From NCBI RefSeq assembly GCF_014218255.1, contig NZ_AP021872.1:1674001-1738000 (forward strand): a DNA stretch of 64,000 nt, in the 5' to 3' direction. The translations under genes were made by a program, and so were the position numbers. The DNA is from Mycoavidus sp. B2-EB (GTDB lineage Bacteria > Pseudomonadota > Gammaproteobacteria > Burkholderiales > Burkholderiaceae). Each line of letters opens with the position of its first letter. The stretch's first letter is position 1. Positions 27,586 through 37,907 of the stretch are shown piece by piece. The notes beneath the pieces are model-generated. The model was not told the DNA's origin and searched no databases. It saw only the letters and a program-made list of their open reading frames with translations.

Positions 27586-27612
27586 TTAGCACTCTATGCA
27601 GAAGAGTGCTAA
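27586..27612 (+). promoter_or_regulatory. CIRCE operator (HrcA binding site) upstream of rpoH
   Basis: A perfect inverted repeat TTAGCACTC (27586-27594), nine bases, GAGTGCTAA (27604-27612), identical to the CIRCE consensus. It ends 33 bases before the rpoH ATG, and a TATTAT box follows directly. HrcA binds CIRCE and represses heat-shock genes, usually groESL, dnaK or hrcA. Here it would place the sigma32 gene under HrcA control. Confidence 0.93.
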
Positions 27613-27645
27613 TATTATAAAAAATACCTCTCTTAAGGAGCGTAA

Positions 27646-28560
27646 ATGAATACAAAATCTGAATTAAAAAGATCCGAAGTAGGCGGGGCGCTGACTCTTG
27701 CTCCGACGATGCCAGTACTTGGCCAGCTAGGTGATCTTAATGCCTATATCCAAGCGGTTAGCCGTATTCCAATGCTGCACGTGGAGGAAGAGCAACAGCT
27801 CGCTACCGATTATCGTGAGCATGGTACGCTTGAATCAGCTCGCAAGCTGGTTTTATCCCATCTGCGCTTGGTTGTCTCAATCGCCCGCGGCTACTTAGGC
27901 TATGGATTGCCACATGCCGACCTGATTCAAGAAGGCAATATTGGTCTAATGAAAGCCGTAAAACGCTTTGATCCGCAGCAAAATGTACGGCTCGTCTCCT
28001 ATGCCATTCACTGGATTAAAGCCGAGATTCATGAATATATCCTGCGCAACTGGCGGATTGTAAAAGTTGCCACCACCAAAGCTCAGCGCAAACTTTTTTT
28101 CAATTTACGCAGCCGTAAACGAAGCGCGCAAACGCTGACCTCGAGTGAAATTGACGCTTTAGCTAAAGCGCTGAACGTCAAGCACACTGACGTAGCGGAG
28201 ATGGAAACCCGTATGACGGGCGGAGATGTCGCGCTAGAAGGACAAATTGAAGATGGCGAAGAATCCTTTGCGCCGATTGCCTATCTCACCGACACTCAAC
28301 ATGAGCCAACCGAGGTGCTGGCGAATCGCCAGTTTGACCGTTTACAAAGCGATGGCTTAGCCAGTGCGCTGGATACGCTTGATGCACGTAGCCGCCGGAT
28401 TGTTGAGGCGCGCTGGTTAGATGTTGACGAAAATGGTTCTGGCGGTGCAACGCTGCATCATCTGGCAGCGGAATTCGGTGTCTCGGCCGAGCGTATTCGC
28501 CAAATTGAAGTCAGTGCTATGAAAAAGATGCGCAGTGCATTAACTGCTTATGCAGCTTGA
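27646..28560 (+). CDS. rpoH: RNA polymerase heat-shock sigma factor RpoH (sigma32)
   Basis: 304 residues. Region 2 includes KLVLSHLRLVVSIARGYLGY, LIQEGNIGLMKAVKRFDPQ and RLVSYAIHWIKAEIHEYILR. The RpoH box QRKLFFNLR follows at about 146, which sets sigma32 apart from other group 3 sigmas. Region 4 is a helix-turn-helix (LAAEFGVSAERIRQIEVSAM). A good ribosome binding site (AAGGAGCG) precedes the ATG. The CIRCE upstream predicts transcriptional control by HrcA. Convergent with clpA, itself a likely sigma32 target. Confidence 0.96.
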   Translation: MNTKSELKRSEVGGALTLAPTMPVLGQLGDLNAYIQAVSRIPMLHVEEEQQLATDYREHGTLESARKLVLSHLRLVVSIARGYLGYGLPHADLIQEGNIGLMKAVKRFDPQQNVRLVSYAIHWIKAEIHEYILRNWRIVKVATTKAQRKLFFNLRSRKRSAQTLTSSEIDALAKALNVKHTDVAEMETRMTGGDVALEGQIEDGEESFAPIAYLTDTQHEPTEVLANRQFDRLQSDGLASALDTLDARSRRIVEARWLDVDENGSGGATLHHLAAEFGVSAERIRQIEVSAMKKMRSALTAYAA

Positions 28561-28652
28561 CGTCCTTGGCCTAAAAAGGGCCTTGGCCGCTTGATCAAAA
28601 TCGCTCTAAATTATATTAATCTATTCTAATCTATCTGATATGAGCAGATTGG

Positions 28653-28688
28653 GCAGCACAGAGAGACGAGACAGGCTCTCTGTGCTGC
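28653..28688. other. Stable 13-bp hairpin between rpoH and clpA
   Basis: GCAGCACAGAGAG (28653-28665) pairs perfectly with CTCTCTGTGCTGC (28676-28688), loop of 10 bases. No T run follows on either strand, so it is not a classical terminator. It lies between two convergent genes and could block RNA decay or act with Rho. The rest of 28561-28845 shows no gene. Confidence 0.5.
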
Positions 28689-28845
28689 TTCATAACGCAC
28701 AGCCATCAACGACTCCCAATCGGATGCCTGATCGTTGAGGCTGTCCCTATTTTAAACGCCTAAATGCCAGCCCCCTCCCTCTTTGAGAATTATGAAAGCC
28801 GTTAAGCCACAGCTTCCAATGCATGCGAATCCCCCCCTTAAACCA

Positions 28846-31143
28846 TCAGTCAATCTCCGCCGTTTCAGGGTTCGTATTATGTGACTCGCCATTTTCATCA
28901 AAAATAAGTTGCACTTTGTTCTGCTCGTCCACATCAACCTTAACGCGCCCCCCATTTGACAACTTACCAAATAGCAACTCATCCGCCAAGGCACGCCGGA
29001 TAGCGTTTTGAATCAAGCGTTGCATCGGCCGCGCGCCCATGAGTGGATCGAAACCGCTGCTCGCAAGGTATTTGCGCAGCTTATCCGTAAAGATAACCTC
29101 CACCTTCTTTTCGTGGAGTTGATCTTCCAGCTGGATTAAGAACTTATCAACCACACGCAGAATAATTTCTGCGTTGAGTGAGTGGAAGTTAATGGTTGCG
29201 TCTAACCGATTACGAAACTCAGGGGTGAAGGTCTTTTTAATTTCGGCCATTTCATCCCCCGCTTCGTTACGTGTAGTAAAGCCAATCTTGGTTTTTTGCA
29301 GTGCTTCAGCGCCCGCGTTGGTGGTCATAATGAGAATCACATTACGAAAATCGGCTTTACGGCCATTGTTATCCGTCAATGTGCCATGATCCATGACTTG
29401 CAGCAAAATATTATAAATATCTGGATGCGCTTTTTCGATTTCATCCAGTAGCAACACGCAATGCGGCTTTTTCGTGATCGCCTCGGTCAAGAGGCCACCT
29501 TGATCAAAACCAACATAACCCGGCGGCGCACCGATTAAACGGCTGACCGCATGACGCTCCATATATTCAGACATATCAAAACGCGTCAGCTCGATGCCCA
29601 AGGTGAAAGCAAGTTGACGGGCGACTTCAGTTTTACCAACGCCGGTTGGGCCTGAGAATAGAAACGCGCCAATGGGTTTACCAATTTGACCCAATCCGGC
29701 ACGCGCCATTTTGATTGCAGAGGCCAAGGCTTCAATCGCGGGGTCTTGTCCAAAGACCACGCTTTTGAGGTCGCGCTCAAGGGTCTGCAATTTGCTGCGA
29801 TCGTCGAGTGAAACGCTTTGTGCTGGCACACGAGCGATTTTTGCAATAATTTCCTCGATCTCTGCTTTACCGACGATCTTTTTTTGTTTCGATTTAGGTA
29901 ATACGCGTTGCGCTGCACCCGCTTCATCCAGCACATCAATCGCTTTATCCGGCAAATGCCGATCCGTAATAAAACGAGCCGATAATTCAGCTGCCGCAGA
30001 TAACGCGGCACCAGAATATTTAAGACTGTGGTGTTCCTCAAGGCGCGACTTCAGCCCACGCAAAATCGCAATGGTTTGGGCTACCGTTGGCTCAGAAACA
30101 TCGATTTTTTGGAAGCGCCGCGACAGCGCGGCATCTTTATCAAAAATCCCACGATATTCGGTAAAAGTAGTCGCTCCAATGCATTTTATTTGTCCAGACG
30201 AAAGCGCTGGTTTTAATAAGTTTGAGGCGTCCAGCGTCCCGCCTGAGGCAGCGCCTGCACCAATCAAGGTATGAATTTCATCGATAAAAAGTATCGCATG
30301 AGGGCGCTCTTTTAATTCTTTAAGCACGATTTTTAAACGTTGTTCAAAATCGCCACGGTATTTAGTACCGGCCAGCAAAGCGCCCATATCCAGCGAATAA
30401 ACCACTGAATTCGCCAATATATCCGGCACTTCGCCACGCGTGAGCCGCCAGGCAAGCCCTTCCGCGATAGCCGTTTTACCGACGCCCGCTTCCCCGACTA
30501 AGAGCGGATTGTTTTTCCGGCGCCGACACAAAATTTGCACCACGCGTTCAACTTCGAGCTCCCGCCCAATCAATGGATCAATCCGCCCTTCTTTAGCGAG
30601 TTGATTCAAGTTCTGCGTAAATTGCGCCAGCGGCGTTTCTTTTTGCCCTGCCGCTCCGTCCTGATCTGCGCTTGCATCAGCCGATTTGGTGGATTCACTC
30701 TCGCCGGTTTTAGCGATTCCGTGCGCAATAAAATTGACCACATCTAAACGCGCAATCCCTTGTTGCTGCAAGCAATAAACCGCGTGCGACTCTTTTTCTC
30801 CAAAAATCGCCACCAGTACATTTGCACCGGTCACTTCTTTCTTGCCATTTGAAGCCGATTGGACATGCATAATCGCACGCTGAATCACCCGCTGAAAGCC
30901 TAATGTAGGCTGCGTATCAGCGTCTATCGAACCCGGTACGACCGGGGTGTTATCGTGAATAAAATGGTGCAGATTATGTCGCAAGTCATCAATGTTGGCC
31001 GCGCAAGCACGCAACACCTCAACCGCCGTCGGATTATCTAACAACGCTAGCAGCAGATGCTCTACCGTAATAAATTCATGCCGGGCTTGGCGCGCTTCCA
31101 TAAACGCCATATGCAAGCTAACCTCTAGTTCTTGAGCGATCAT
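28846..31143 (-). CDS. clpA: ATP-dependent Clp protease ATPase subunit ClpA
   Basis: 765 residues from the ATG at 31143, which overlaps the clpS stop as ATGA and has GGAGAG upstream. An in-frame ATG at 31161 is less likely. The N domain begins [23 protein letters not shown]1 has [10 protein letters not shown] and [17 protein letters not shown]2 has [15 protein letters not shown] and [15 protein letters not shown]. The IGF loop that binds ClpP (KTKIGFTT) is present. It unfolds substrates for ClpP. clpP is not in the window. Confidence 0.97.
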   Translation of the reverse strand: MIAQELEVSLHMAFMEARQARHEFITVEHLLLALLDNPTAVEVLRACAANIDDLRHNLHHFIHDNTPVVPGSIDADTQPTLGFQRVIQRAIMHVQSASNGKKEVTGANVLVAIFGEKESHAVYCLQQQGIARLDVVNFIAHGIAKTGESESTKSADASADQDGAAGQKETPLAQFTQNLNQLAKEGRIDPLIGRELEVERVVQILCRRRKNNPLLVGEAGVGKTAIAEGLAWRLTRGEVPDILANSVVYSLDMGALLAGTKYRGDFEQRLKIVLKELKERPHAILFIDEIHTLIGAGAASGGTLDASNLLKPALSSGQIKCIGATTFTEYRGIFDKDAALSRRFQKIDVSEPTVAQTIAILRGLKSRLEEHHSLKYSGAALSAAAELSARFITDRHLPDKAIDVLDEAGAAQRVLPKSKQKKIVGKAEIEEIIAKIARVPAQSVSLDDRSKLQTLERDLKSVVFGQDPAIEALASAIKMARAGLGQIGKPIGAFLFSGPTGVGKTEVARQLAFTLGIELTRFDMSEYMERHAVSRLIGAPPGYVGFDQGGLLTEAITKKPHCVLLLDEIEKAHPDIYNILLQVMDHGTLTDNNGRKADFRNVILIMTTNAGAEALQKTKIGFTTRNEAGDEMAEIKKTFTPEFRNRLDATINFHSLNAEIILRVVDKFLIQLEDQLHEKKVEVIFTDKLRKYLASSGFDPLMGARPMQRLIQNAIRRALADELLFGKLSNGGRVKVDVDEQNKVQLIFDENGESHNTNPETAEID

Positions 31144-31454
31144 GTTCTCTCCATAACGCACTGCAGCGGATGACCGGCTTGCTTTGCATGGGTGGTTACC
31201 TGCTTCACTTTGGTCATTGCCACATCACGCGTATAAACCCCACAAATTGCTCTACCTTCGCAATGTACCTTCAGCATAATCTCAATTGAGGCCTTTTGGT
31301 CTTTTCTAAAGTATTTTTGAAGAATCATGACGACAAACCCCATCGGCGTAAAGTCATCATTGAGCAACACGACTTGATACATGGGTGGCGGTTTTATTGT
31401 TTGCTTTTGCCGCTCAACCACAACGTTATCTTCGAGACTCAAGGAAATAGCCAT
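31140..31454 (-). CDS. clpS: ATP-dependent Clp protease adapter ClpS
   Basis: 104 residues from the ATG at 31454; the upstream TTG of the same frame is not needed. [21 protein letters not shown] is the N-degron binding face, and [20 protein letters not shown] follows. ClpS delivers N-end-rule substrates to ClpA. The stop overlaps the clpA start by 4 bases, the usual clpS-clpA pair. Confidence 0.96.
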   Translation of the reverse strand: MAISLSLEDNVVVERQKQTIKPPPMYQVVLLNDDFTPMGFVVMILQKYFRKDQKASIEIMLKVHCEGRAICGVYTRDVAMTKVKQVTTHAKQAGHPLQCVMERT

Positions 31455-31562
31455 ACTCTTTATTTTAAACAAGTTGCCTGCACTTGCATTGCGGTTGGGC
31501 GGATTAGAAGCAAGACCCTCACCTCGTGAAGCTTGCTTGGCGAGAGCGCCATGGAACGACCA

Positions 31563-32681
31563 TCAGCTTGATCGAACCTCAATTTTTTCGCCTTCGACAT
31601 AGGTTGTCTGCACCCTCAGTTGGCGATCCAGCACCACTAAATCTGCCCAAGCACCCACTACAAGTCGACCCCGTTGTACTAAACCCAGATAATCCGCCGC
31701 ATAGCGTGACAAGCGATGGGAAACTTCAGCTAACGGCAAACCTAGCGCAACTAAATTACGCAGCGCTTGATCCATCGTCAAGGTGCTCCCGGCCAACGTG
31801 CCATCCGCCAAGCGCACGCCATTCACGCATTTAATCACCGTCTGACTCCCCAACGGATAAGCGCCATCTGGCATCCCCGCTGCCGCCGTGCTATCAGTCA
31901 CGCAGTAGAGCCTAGGAATCGCGCGCAGTGCCGTATAAATCGCCCCTGGATGCACGTGCAATAAATCTGGGATGAGTTCCGCATACTCAGCATGTGCAAG
32001 CGCCGCGCCCACCATGCCTGGCGCACGATGGTGCAAGCCCGTCATAGCGTTAAATAGATGGGTAAAACCTGTGGCCCCCTGCTTAAGCGCGTCCACCCCC
32101 TCCTCATAACTGCCTAACGTATGGCCAAGCTGTACGCGTATCCCGCGCGCAGCGAGATCGGCTATGACCGTTAAATGGCCAGCCAGCTCCGGCGCCAGCG
32201 TCACCACCCGCAGCGGAGCAAGCTCCGAATAATAGAGCACTTCATCCAGTGCCACGAGCGCGGTTGCAGAAGGTTGCGCACCCAGTTTGCCAGGATTAAT
32301 ATACGGCCCTTCAAGGTGCACGCCGAGGATGCGGGCGCAACCCGGTGCGCGCTGCCGCACCTCAGGCGCAAGCGCCATTAGCACTGCGGCCAGCTCATCA
32401 CGCGGCGCCGTCATGGTGGTGGCCAATAGGCTTGTGGTGCCATAACGCGCATGCATACGGGCCATGGTTTGAGCCGCAGCACCGCCTTCCATCACATCCG
32501 CCCCGCCGCCGCCATGCACATGCAGGTCAATAAAACCGGGCAAGAGGTAAGGTTCGTGGTTTGTCGCCGGTTCGCTGGGTGCGCCATTGAGCGCCACAAT
32601 CCGCCCCCCCTCAAACGTTATATGACCCAGTCGCCAGCCTTCGGGGGTTAAAATATTTCCGCACAACTTTAGGCTCTTCAT
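31563..32681 (-). CDS. nagA: N-acetylglucosamine-6-phosphate deacetylase
   Basis: 372 residues of the amidohydrolase fold. Removes acetyl from GlcNAc-6-phosphate in amino-sugar and cell-wall recycling. Motifs: LPGFIDLHVHGGGGADVMEG (metal site near 50), ILGVHLEGPYINPGKLGAQ, LGHTLGSYEEG, THLFNAMTGLHHRAPG and the catalytic Asp in LYCVTDSTAAAGMPDG. No nagB or PTS gene adjoins. It stands between clpS and the oxidase block. Confidence 0.94.
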   Translation of the reverse strand: MKSLKLCGNILTPEGWRLGHITFEGGRIVALNGAPSEPATNHEPYLLPGFIDLHVHGGGGADVMEGGAAAQTMARMHARYGTTSLLATTMTAPRDELAAVLMALAPEVRQRAPGCARILGVHLEGPYINPGKLGAQPSATALVALDEVLYYSELAPLRVVTLAPELAGHLTVIADLAARGIRVQLGHTLGSYEEGVDALKQGATGFTHLFNAMTGLHHRAPGMVGAALAHAEYAELIPDLLHVHPGAIYTALRAIPRLYCVTDSTAAAGMPDGAYPLGSQTVIKCVNGVRLADGTLAGSTLTMDQALRNLVALGLPLAEVSHRLSRYAADYLGLVQRGRLVVGAWADLVVLDRQLRVQTTYVEGEKIEVRSS

Positions 32682-32698
32682 GGGCTACTCTTGAGCGC

Positions 32699-33325
32699 TT
32701 AATTCAGCAATATCTTTAAATCATGCACCCACGGCTCAGGCCCTTGCCCATCACGCGCAAAAAGGCGCAGTGTGCCGCTGGCATCAAATACATAGCCCGC
32801 CGCTGTATGATCCATAGTATAGGCGTCGGCGGTGGGAGTTTTGGCCATTTCGTCTACGCTTGCGGACTCTCGCGCAAAAAACACTCGAAAATCTTGCGTC
32901 ACCTTTTTAAGCTGCGCTTCATTCGCTGGCCGCAAACCGATAAAGCTGGGATCAAAAGCCGGGACATAGCGCGCCAGCGAAGACAGCGTATCCCGCGCTG
33001 GATCGACAGTAACAAATAATACCTGCACCCGCTTTGCCTTGTTCCCCAATTGTTTTAGGGCTTGCGCAAGCGTTGCAAGCGTCATGGGACAAATGTCAGG
33101 ACAATGCGTATAGCCGAACAACAGCACCACCACTTTGCCTTTAAAGTCAGCCAAAGTACGCATCTGACCCGCGGTGTCCGGCAGTGTAAAATCCGTGCCA
33201 AAACTTGGATTGCCAGTCAAATCGGTATTTTTGAACGCCGGCGTGCGCGTGCAACCTGCCACCCCTATCAGTAGGCACAATAAGCAGGCTGTAAATTTAG
33301 ACGCTGCTGCGGTAAATTTGTACAT
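32699..33325 (-). CDS. SCO1/SenC-family copper chaperone for cytochrome oxidase
   Basis: 208 residues from the ATG at 33325. The N-terminus is a lipoprotein signal (LLIGVAGC lipobox near residue 25). The thioredoxin fold carries the copper-binding CxxxC in [18 protein letters not shown] and the distal His in [14 protein letters not shown]. It delivers copper to the CuA site of subunit II. It overlaps the 3' end of cyoE by 29 bases and closes the oxidase assembly block. Confidence 0.93.
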   Translation of the reverse strand: MYKFTAAASKFTACLLCLLIGVAGCTRTPAFKNTDLTGNPSFGTDFTLPDTAGQMRTLADFKGKVVVLLFGYTHCPDICPMTLATLAQALKQLGNKAKRVQVLFVTVDPARDTLSSLARYVPAFDPSFIGLRPANEAQLKKVTQDFRVFFARESASVDEMAKTPTADAYTMDHTAAGYVFDASGTLRLFARDGQGPEPWVHDLKILLN

Positions 33326-34205
33326 AATGGTCAGCCAGTAATGCTGCAAACAGCAACGACAGATAAATAATTGAATATCGAAACAGCCCGCGCGCTAGCG
33401 TATCCGAATAAGCGCGCCAGATACGCCAAGCATAAGCCAGAAAAATGATGCCCAGCACAATCGCCGCGGCTAGATAGACTATCCCACTCATGCGCGAAGC
33501 AAATGGCAACAACGATACGCCAAATAGAACGATGGTATAAAGCAAAATCTGTAAGCGTGTAAATTGCTCACCATGTGTAATTGGCAACATCGGCAAACCC
33601 GCTTGCGCATAATCTTGTCGACGGTATAGCGCAAGCGCCCAAAAATGCGGCGGCGTCCATACAAAAATAATCAAGACAAGCAGCCACGCATCAGCCGGCA
33701 CCGCTCCAGTTGCCGCGGCCCACCCAAGCGCCGGCGGCATCGCCCCAGCGGCACCGCCAATCACGATATTTTGCGGCGTCCGCGGCTTTAAGATCAGCGT
33801 ATAAATAATTGCATAGCCAATGAAAGTGGCCAGCGTGAGCCACATTGCTAATGCATTGGTGAAGGCGCAGAGCATCCACATCCCAAGCCCACCTAGTAGC
33901 GCTGAAAATAAAAGAATCTGGAGGGAGGTTAAATCACCGCGAGCGGATGGCCGCCATGCCGTGCGACGCATTAATGTATCTATTTTGCGCTCAAACAAAC
34001 AATTGATCGCAAAAGCGGCGCTGGCTAATAACCAGATTCCTGCTGCGCCACCCAGCACAATCGACCAGGGGACACTGCCAGGAGTTGACAAGAGCATGCC
34101 GATCATCGCGCAAAACACTGCGAGCTGCGTAACACGAGGTTTAGTCAGTGCCCAGTATTGGGAGATGCGGCTGCTAATAGAGGGGCAAAAAGCGGTGCTT
34201 TCCAT
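33297..34205 (-). CDS. cyoE: Protoheme IX farnesyltransferase (heme O synthase)
   Basis: 302 residues from the ATG at 34205, 4 bases after the ctaA stop. Also called ctaB. A polytopic prenyltransferase that adds farnesyl to heme B. Motifs: [19 protein letters not shown] (NxxxDxxxDRxMxRTxxRP type, here D-TLMRRT), [46 protein letters not shown]. Works with ctaA to make heme A for the aa3 oxidase. Upstream frame extension to 34238 overlaps ctaA and is unlikely. Confidence 0.95.
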   Translation of the reverse strand: MESTAFCPSISSRISQYWALTKPRVTQLAVFCAMIGMLLSTPGSVPWSIVLGGAAGIWLLASAAFAINCLFERKIDTLMRRTAWRPSARGDLTSLQILLFSALLGGLGMWMLCAFTNALAMWLTLATFIGYAIIYTLILKPRTPQNIVIGGAAGAMPPALGWAAATGAVPADAWLLVLIIFVWTPPHFWALALYRRQDYAQAGLPMLPITHGEQFTRLQILLYTIVLFGVSLLPFASRMSGIVYLAAAIVLGIIFLAYAWRIWRAYSDTLARGLFRYSIIYLSLLFAALLADHYVQIYRSSV

Positions 34206-34209
34206 GAAT

Positions 34210-35298
34210 TCAGACCTTAGTTGCGGTGCGCCGCACACTTTGTCTGTTAATTGCGATACGGTAGTTTAGCATGATGAGCAACAACAAGAGTAATGCCGCG
34301 CCGCCATTGTGCACTAGCGCAATCAGCAAAGGCCACTGCAATAGAATATTGGCTATGCCAGTTAAACCCTGCAATGCGACCAACGCCATTAAGCCATTCG
34401 CTAAAGGGCGCAACGCGTTAAATTGGCGCAAGCGTAAGCCCAGCCCAAGCAACCAGACACTAACAAGCCAGGCAAAATTGCGATGCGTCCAATGGATTGC
34501 CACCAGCGCATCTTGGGTAATAAAGTCTCCGGCTTTAGTTTGACCTAGCGCACGCCACAGTTGAAAGCCTTGCGCAAAATCCATCGGCGGCAACCAAGCA
34601 CCATGGCATGTCGGAAAATCGGTACAGGCTAACACCGCGTAATTCGCGCTCACCCACCCCCCTAGGGCGATTTGTACGACAAGTAGCGCCAGCCCAATCC
34701 ATACTGCCCACCGCCAACGAGTCGCCGCAGGCTCAGGGGCAACCGAAGGCGTGCAACGCATCGCCAACCAAGCCAATGCACCCAGTAACGTCAACCCCAG
34801 CAGTAAGTGGATCGTAACGATGATCGGCTGTAATTTTAGAGTGACGGTCCAAGCGCCAAACGCGCCCTGCACGCAAATTAATATAAGTAATGCAACCGGC
34901 CACCAGGGCGACACTGGTAACACTTTACGGCTACGCCACGCCACCACCACCTGCGCAATCATCAACACGCCCAGCGCCAAGGCCAGATAGCGATGCATCA
35001 TTTCAATCCAAGCCTTGACCATAGTGACAGGGCCACTGGGTAATGCAGCTTGTGCCGCTTGAATCGCTTCATGTGCAATAAAGGGCGAGGCGGCACCATA
35101 ACAGCCGGGCCAATCAGGGCAGCCTAGGCCCGAATCTGTGAGACGCGTAAAGCTGCCAAATAACACTAGATCAAAGGTGAGTATCGTCGTGACCCAGACC
35201 AATTGACCAAATCGATCCGCACCACTGCGCAGCCACACCCAACCCAGCGGGATGAGCGCGATGCAAATGCCAATCAAGCTAAGCTGCAAAATAAACAC
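34210..35298 (-). CDS. ctaA: Heme A synthase
   Basis: 362 residues with about eight membrane helices. Oxidises the heme O methyl group to make heme A. Family landmarks: [21 protein letters not shown] (conserved Cys pair), [16 protein letters not shown] (heme His), [26 protein letters not shown], a second Cys pair at [12 protein letters not shown] and [13 protein letters not shown]. Co-directional with cyoE downstream. Confidence 0.95.
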   Translation of the reverse strand: MFILQLSLIGICIALIPLGWVWLRSGADRFGQLVWVTTILTFDLVLFGSFTRLTDSGLGCPDWPGCYGAASPFIAHEAIQAAQAALPSGPVTMVKAWIEMMHRYLALALGVLMIAQVVVAWRSRKVLPVSPWWPVALLILICVQGAFGAWTVTLKLQPIIVTIHLLLGLTLLGALAWLAMRCTPSVAPEPAATRWRWAVWIGLALLVVQIALGGWVSANYAVLACTDFPTCHGAWLPPMDFAQGFQLWRALGQTKAGDFITQDALVAIHWTHRNFAWLVSVWLLGLGLRLRQFNALRPLANGLMALVALQGLTGIANILLQWPLLIALVHNGGAALLLLLLIMLNYRIAINRQSVRRTATKV

Positions 35299-35317
35299 TG
35301 AGATGCCCTAAAAGAGT

Positions 35318-35908
35318 TTAGCCAATGCTCGACCATTTCAACAATTTGCTGAGGTCCTTTTTGATTTTGCCAGGGTCCGGAGCAGGGGGGAAACGCATGA
35401 TGAGATTACCGCTTGGATCCACTAAATAAATATAGTCTGCGAGCTGCATCCCACCCTCAACCGGCAACCATTTGGCAAGAGCCGTAGCATTGGCACTTAA
35501 GAAACGCATCTCGGGATACGCTTGCTGCACTACAGGCGACACTGGAGCGTTATCCGTGCGCAGCCAGACGGTTGCCACACGCTCCCGCTCAATGCCCTGC
35601 GCCACCCGTACTTGCCTCATAAAATAGAGCTTCTTTACACAGTTCTCAGAGCATGTGCTCGCATCGACTGCAAGCAATAACCATTTGCCTTTTAAAGTTT
35701 GGAAGGGGATTACCTCCCCATTTTCTGCTTGCACCCCTAAACTAGGCGGAATAGGCTGCGCTGGCTCGATTAATTTACCGTAATTCACCACCCCACCAGC
35801 CGGTTTGAAAACATAATAGGAGAGGTAAGATGCAATGACGGGCGCCAAACACACCAGCACCACTAACAACAACGTTTTCCGATTCGAATTTTTGTGACTT
35901 GCATGCAT
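35318..35908 (-). CDS. Membrane-anchored Sco-like/thioredoxin-fold protein of the oxidase locus
   Basis: 196 residues. One membrane segment at about 13-33 (LLLVVLVCLAPVIASYLSYY), then a thioredoxin-like domain. DASTCSENCVKKLYFMRQ has a CxxxC as in Sco proteins, and DYIYLVDPSGNLIMRFP matches the C-terminal strand. The distal His that Sco uses to bind copper is not seen. Homologues lie between SURF1 and ctaA in many Burkholderiales. A role in oxidase assembly is inferred from position; it may bind copper differently or act as a thiol partner. Confidence 0.8.
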   Translation of the reverse strand: MHASHKNSNRKTLLLVVLVCLAPVIASYLSYYVFKPAGGVVNYGKLIEPAQPIPPSLGVQAENGEVIPFQTLKGKWLLLAVDASTCSENCVKKLYFMRQVRVAQGIERERVATVWLRTDNAPVSPVVQQAYPEMRFLSANATALAKWLPVEGGMQLADYIYLVDPSGNLIMRFPPAPDPGKIKKDLSKLLKWSSIG

Positions 35909-35973
35909 ATTAAATACGGCTCGCGCCTTTGTTCCTAATTTGATGGCTTTTAATTGCGGCTCTAAAATAAATG

Positions 35974-36684
35974 CTATTTAACCGCATTTAGCGCAGCGCG
36001 GCGGGCCGCATATAAGCCTGATAGTAATATAGCGGCAGCGATCCCCCACCATTGCAGCATGTAACCATAGTTACGCTCTACCCCAGTTAAAATGTTCGGC
36101 CAGGCACGCACCAGTTGGTCATTGATCTGGTTTGTCTGCCAGATAACGAATGGCTGCAAAGGCAACCCTGTCTCTAACTGGTACGCCGCCAGATCCAAAT
36201 TCTGCCGCACCCGCAAATGCGCGGCTGAACCGCCTGCACCCAGTTCAAATGCCTGCCCCGGATCAGCGCGGGCAATGCCCTCTATGACAACGCTATCCGT
36301 CGGTGTGGAATAAGGCGCAAGCACCGTGCGATCTTGCATATTACAGGGTATCCAACCCCGATTGATTAGGACATACGTCCCCTCTTCCAGCGCTAACGGC
36401 ATGAGCACATGAAAGCCAGGTCGGGCGTCGTAAGGGCGGTTATCAAGATACACCACACGCTCTGGCATAAAACGCCCACGCGCCTGTACTCGATGATACT
36501 CGGCCTCTTTGAGCGGCAACCATGACGAACCGAGCGGGATTGGCGTACTATTCTGATAGCGTATCAGTTGGGCAGCAAGCGCTTCTTTTTGGTGTGCGCG
36601 GTCGCGCTGCCAAAAACCTAAGCGTACCGCTAACGCGGCCGCAATGAGTATCGCTAATAACGGCCAGAAACGAATTTTGAGCAT
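35974..36684 (-). CDS. SURF1-family cytochrome oxidase assembly protein
   Basis: 236 residues. Two membrane helices at the ends (about 4-22 and 210-230) flank a periplasmic domain. Motifs: RLGFWQRDRAHQKEAL at the N-terminus, RVYLDNRPYDARPGFHVLMPL, LINRGWIP and NYGYMLQWWGIAAAILLSGLY at the end. SURF1 helps insert heme A into subunit I. Lies between the Sco-like gene and the DUF2909 gene. Confidence 0.93.
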   Translation of the reverse strand: MLKIRFWPLLAILIAAALAVRLGFWQRDRAHQKEALAAQLIRYQNSTPIPLGSSWLPLKEAEYHRVQARGRFMPERVVYLDNRPYDARPGFHVLMPLALEEGTYVLINRGWIPCNMQDRTVLAPYSTPTDSVVIEGIARADPGQAFELGAGGSAAHLRVRQNLDLAAYQLETGLPLQPFVIWQTNQINDQLVRAWPNILTGVERNYGYMLQWWGIAAAILLSGLYAARRAALNAVK

Positions 36685-36776
36685 CGCTATTTGACCGCGC
36701 AGGAGAGAATTGTTAATGCGATAATAGCCGGGCTTACGCCGCTTTTTTGAAATTTTGCTGATTTATTTCTACCCAT

Positions 36777-36986
36777 ATGTCTGTTTTTATTGCCTTTGCT
36801 TTTCTCCTAATTGGCGCAAGCCTAGTCTGTGCCTTGTATTTTATGATGCACGACCGAGGCACAACGAAGCGAATGGTCTATTCACTCATGGCCCGCGTTG
36901 GGCTTTCAATCGGGCTTTTCTTGTTTATCTTATTTGCCTATTGGATGGGATGGATTCAAAGTACCGGCATTCCTTATAGCAATTAA
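36777..36986 (+). CDS. Twin transmembrane protein (DUF2909 type)
   Basis: 69 residues, two hydrophobic helices (about 2-22 and 38-58) joined by a short polar loop (MMHDRGTTKRMVYSLMARVG). Such small proteins sit between coxC and SURF1 in Burkholderiales. It is encoded on the strand opposite to its neighbours. Function is unknown; a link to oxidase assembly is by location only. Confidence 0.8.
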   Translation: MSVFIAFAFLLIGASLVCALYFMMHDRGTTKRMVYSLMARVGLSIGLFLFILFAYWMGWIQSTGIPYSN

Positions 36987-37049
36987 AGAAAATCACGCAG
37001 CGCCTAGAATTCTCTCAGTCTTCTAAGCGCTGCGAAACCACCCAAACGA

Positions 37050-37907
37050 CTAAAGCCAATACACCACAACGTATAAACCAAGCCAGACCACATCCACAAA
37101 ATGCCAATACCAAGCTGCCCCTTCAAAAGCAAAATGATGATCTGCGCTAAAATGCCCACGCATTAGGCGCGCCAGCACGACACTCAGCATGAGTGTTCCC
37201 ATCATCACATGGAAGCCATGAAAACCTGTGAGCAGGAAAAAGGTCGAGCCGTACATGCCGGAAGTCAGCTTAAGGTTAAGCTCACGGTAAGCGTGGATAT
37301 ACTCATAGCCTTGCATAAATAGAAACACTGCGCCAAGCAACACGGTTGCAGCCAGCCAAATCATCGCTGGTTTGCGGTGATTATCCCGTAAAGCATGGTG
37401 CGCAACAGTTAACGTAGCGCCTGAAGTCAACAGCAAAGCCGTGTTGATGGTAGGGATTGGCCACGCCGTCATGGCTTTAAAATGTGGCACTAAGTCGGCC
37501 GGCCCAACATTCGGCCAAGCCGCCATGAAATCCGGCCACAACACCCTATGATTGAGATCGCCAAGCAGCGGGCTAGCAAATGAGCGAGCATAAAATAGCG
37601 CCCCGAAGAACGCGGCAAAAAACATGACTTCGGAAAAAATGAACCAACTCATGCTCCAGCGATACGATGTATCGACGCGCTTACCGTACTTTCCCCCTTC
37701 AGATTCAGCAATTGACTCGCCAAACCAACGCCACAATACAAATAACAACCAGGCTAAACTGACAGCAAAGGCCAAAGGCCCCCAGCTTTGATCATTCAGC
37801 CAGGCCGTGAGCGAAAGCATTATGCCGAGCAAACCTAATGCCGCCAAAATGGGGTGCTGCGATGGACTCGGCACAAAATAATAAGGTTTTTGATCTTGAC
37901 TACTCAT
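37050..37907 (-). CDS. ctaE: Cytochrome c oxidase subunit III
   Basis: 285 residues, seven predicted membrane helices. Ends with the classic HFVDVVWLGLYVVVYWL. Other features: YYFVPSPSQHPILAALGL at the start, SWFIFSEVMFFAAFFGALFY and LLTGFHGFHVMMGTLML. Subunit III stabilises the proton-pumping core. It starts 91 bases after the coxA stop; in related genomes ctaG and a DUF2970 gene lie in this gap, but here there is room only for a hairpin (CATCCAT/ATGGATG, 37972-37988). Confidence 0.96.
   Translation of the reverse strand: MSSQDQKPYYFVPSPSQHPILAALGLLGIMLSLTAWLNDQSWGPLAFAVSLAWLLFVLWRWFGESIAESEGGKYGKRVDTSYRWSMSWFIFSEVMFFAAFFGALFYARSFASPLLGDLNHRVLWPDFMAAWPNVGPADLVPHFKAMTAWPIPTINTALLLTSGATLTVAHHALRDNHRKPAMIWLAATVLLGAVFLFMQGYEYIHAYRELNLKLTSGMYGSTFFLLTGFHGFHVMMGTLMLSVVLARLMRGHFSADHHFAFEGAAWYWHFVDVVWLGLYVVVYWL

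Noticed and set aside
29711-30274. A 187-codon plus-strand frame antisense to clpA
   Set aside because: It overlaps the conserved AAA+ region of clpA and has no motif of its own.
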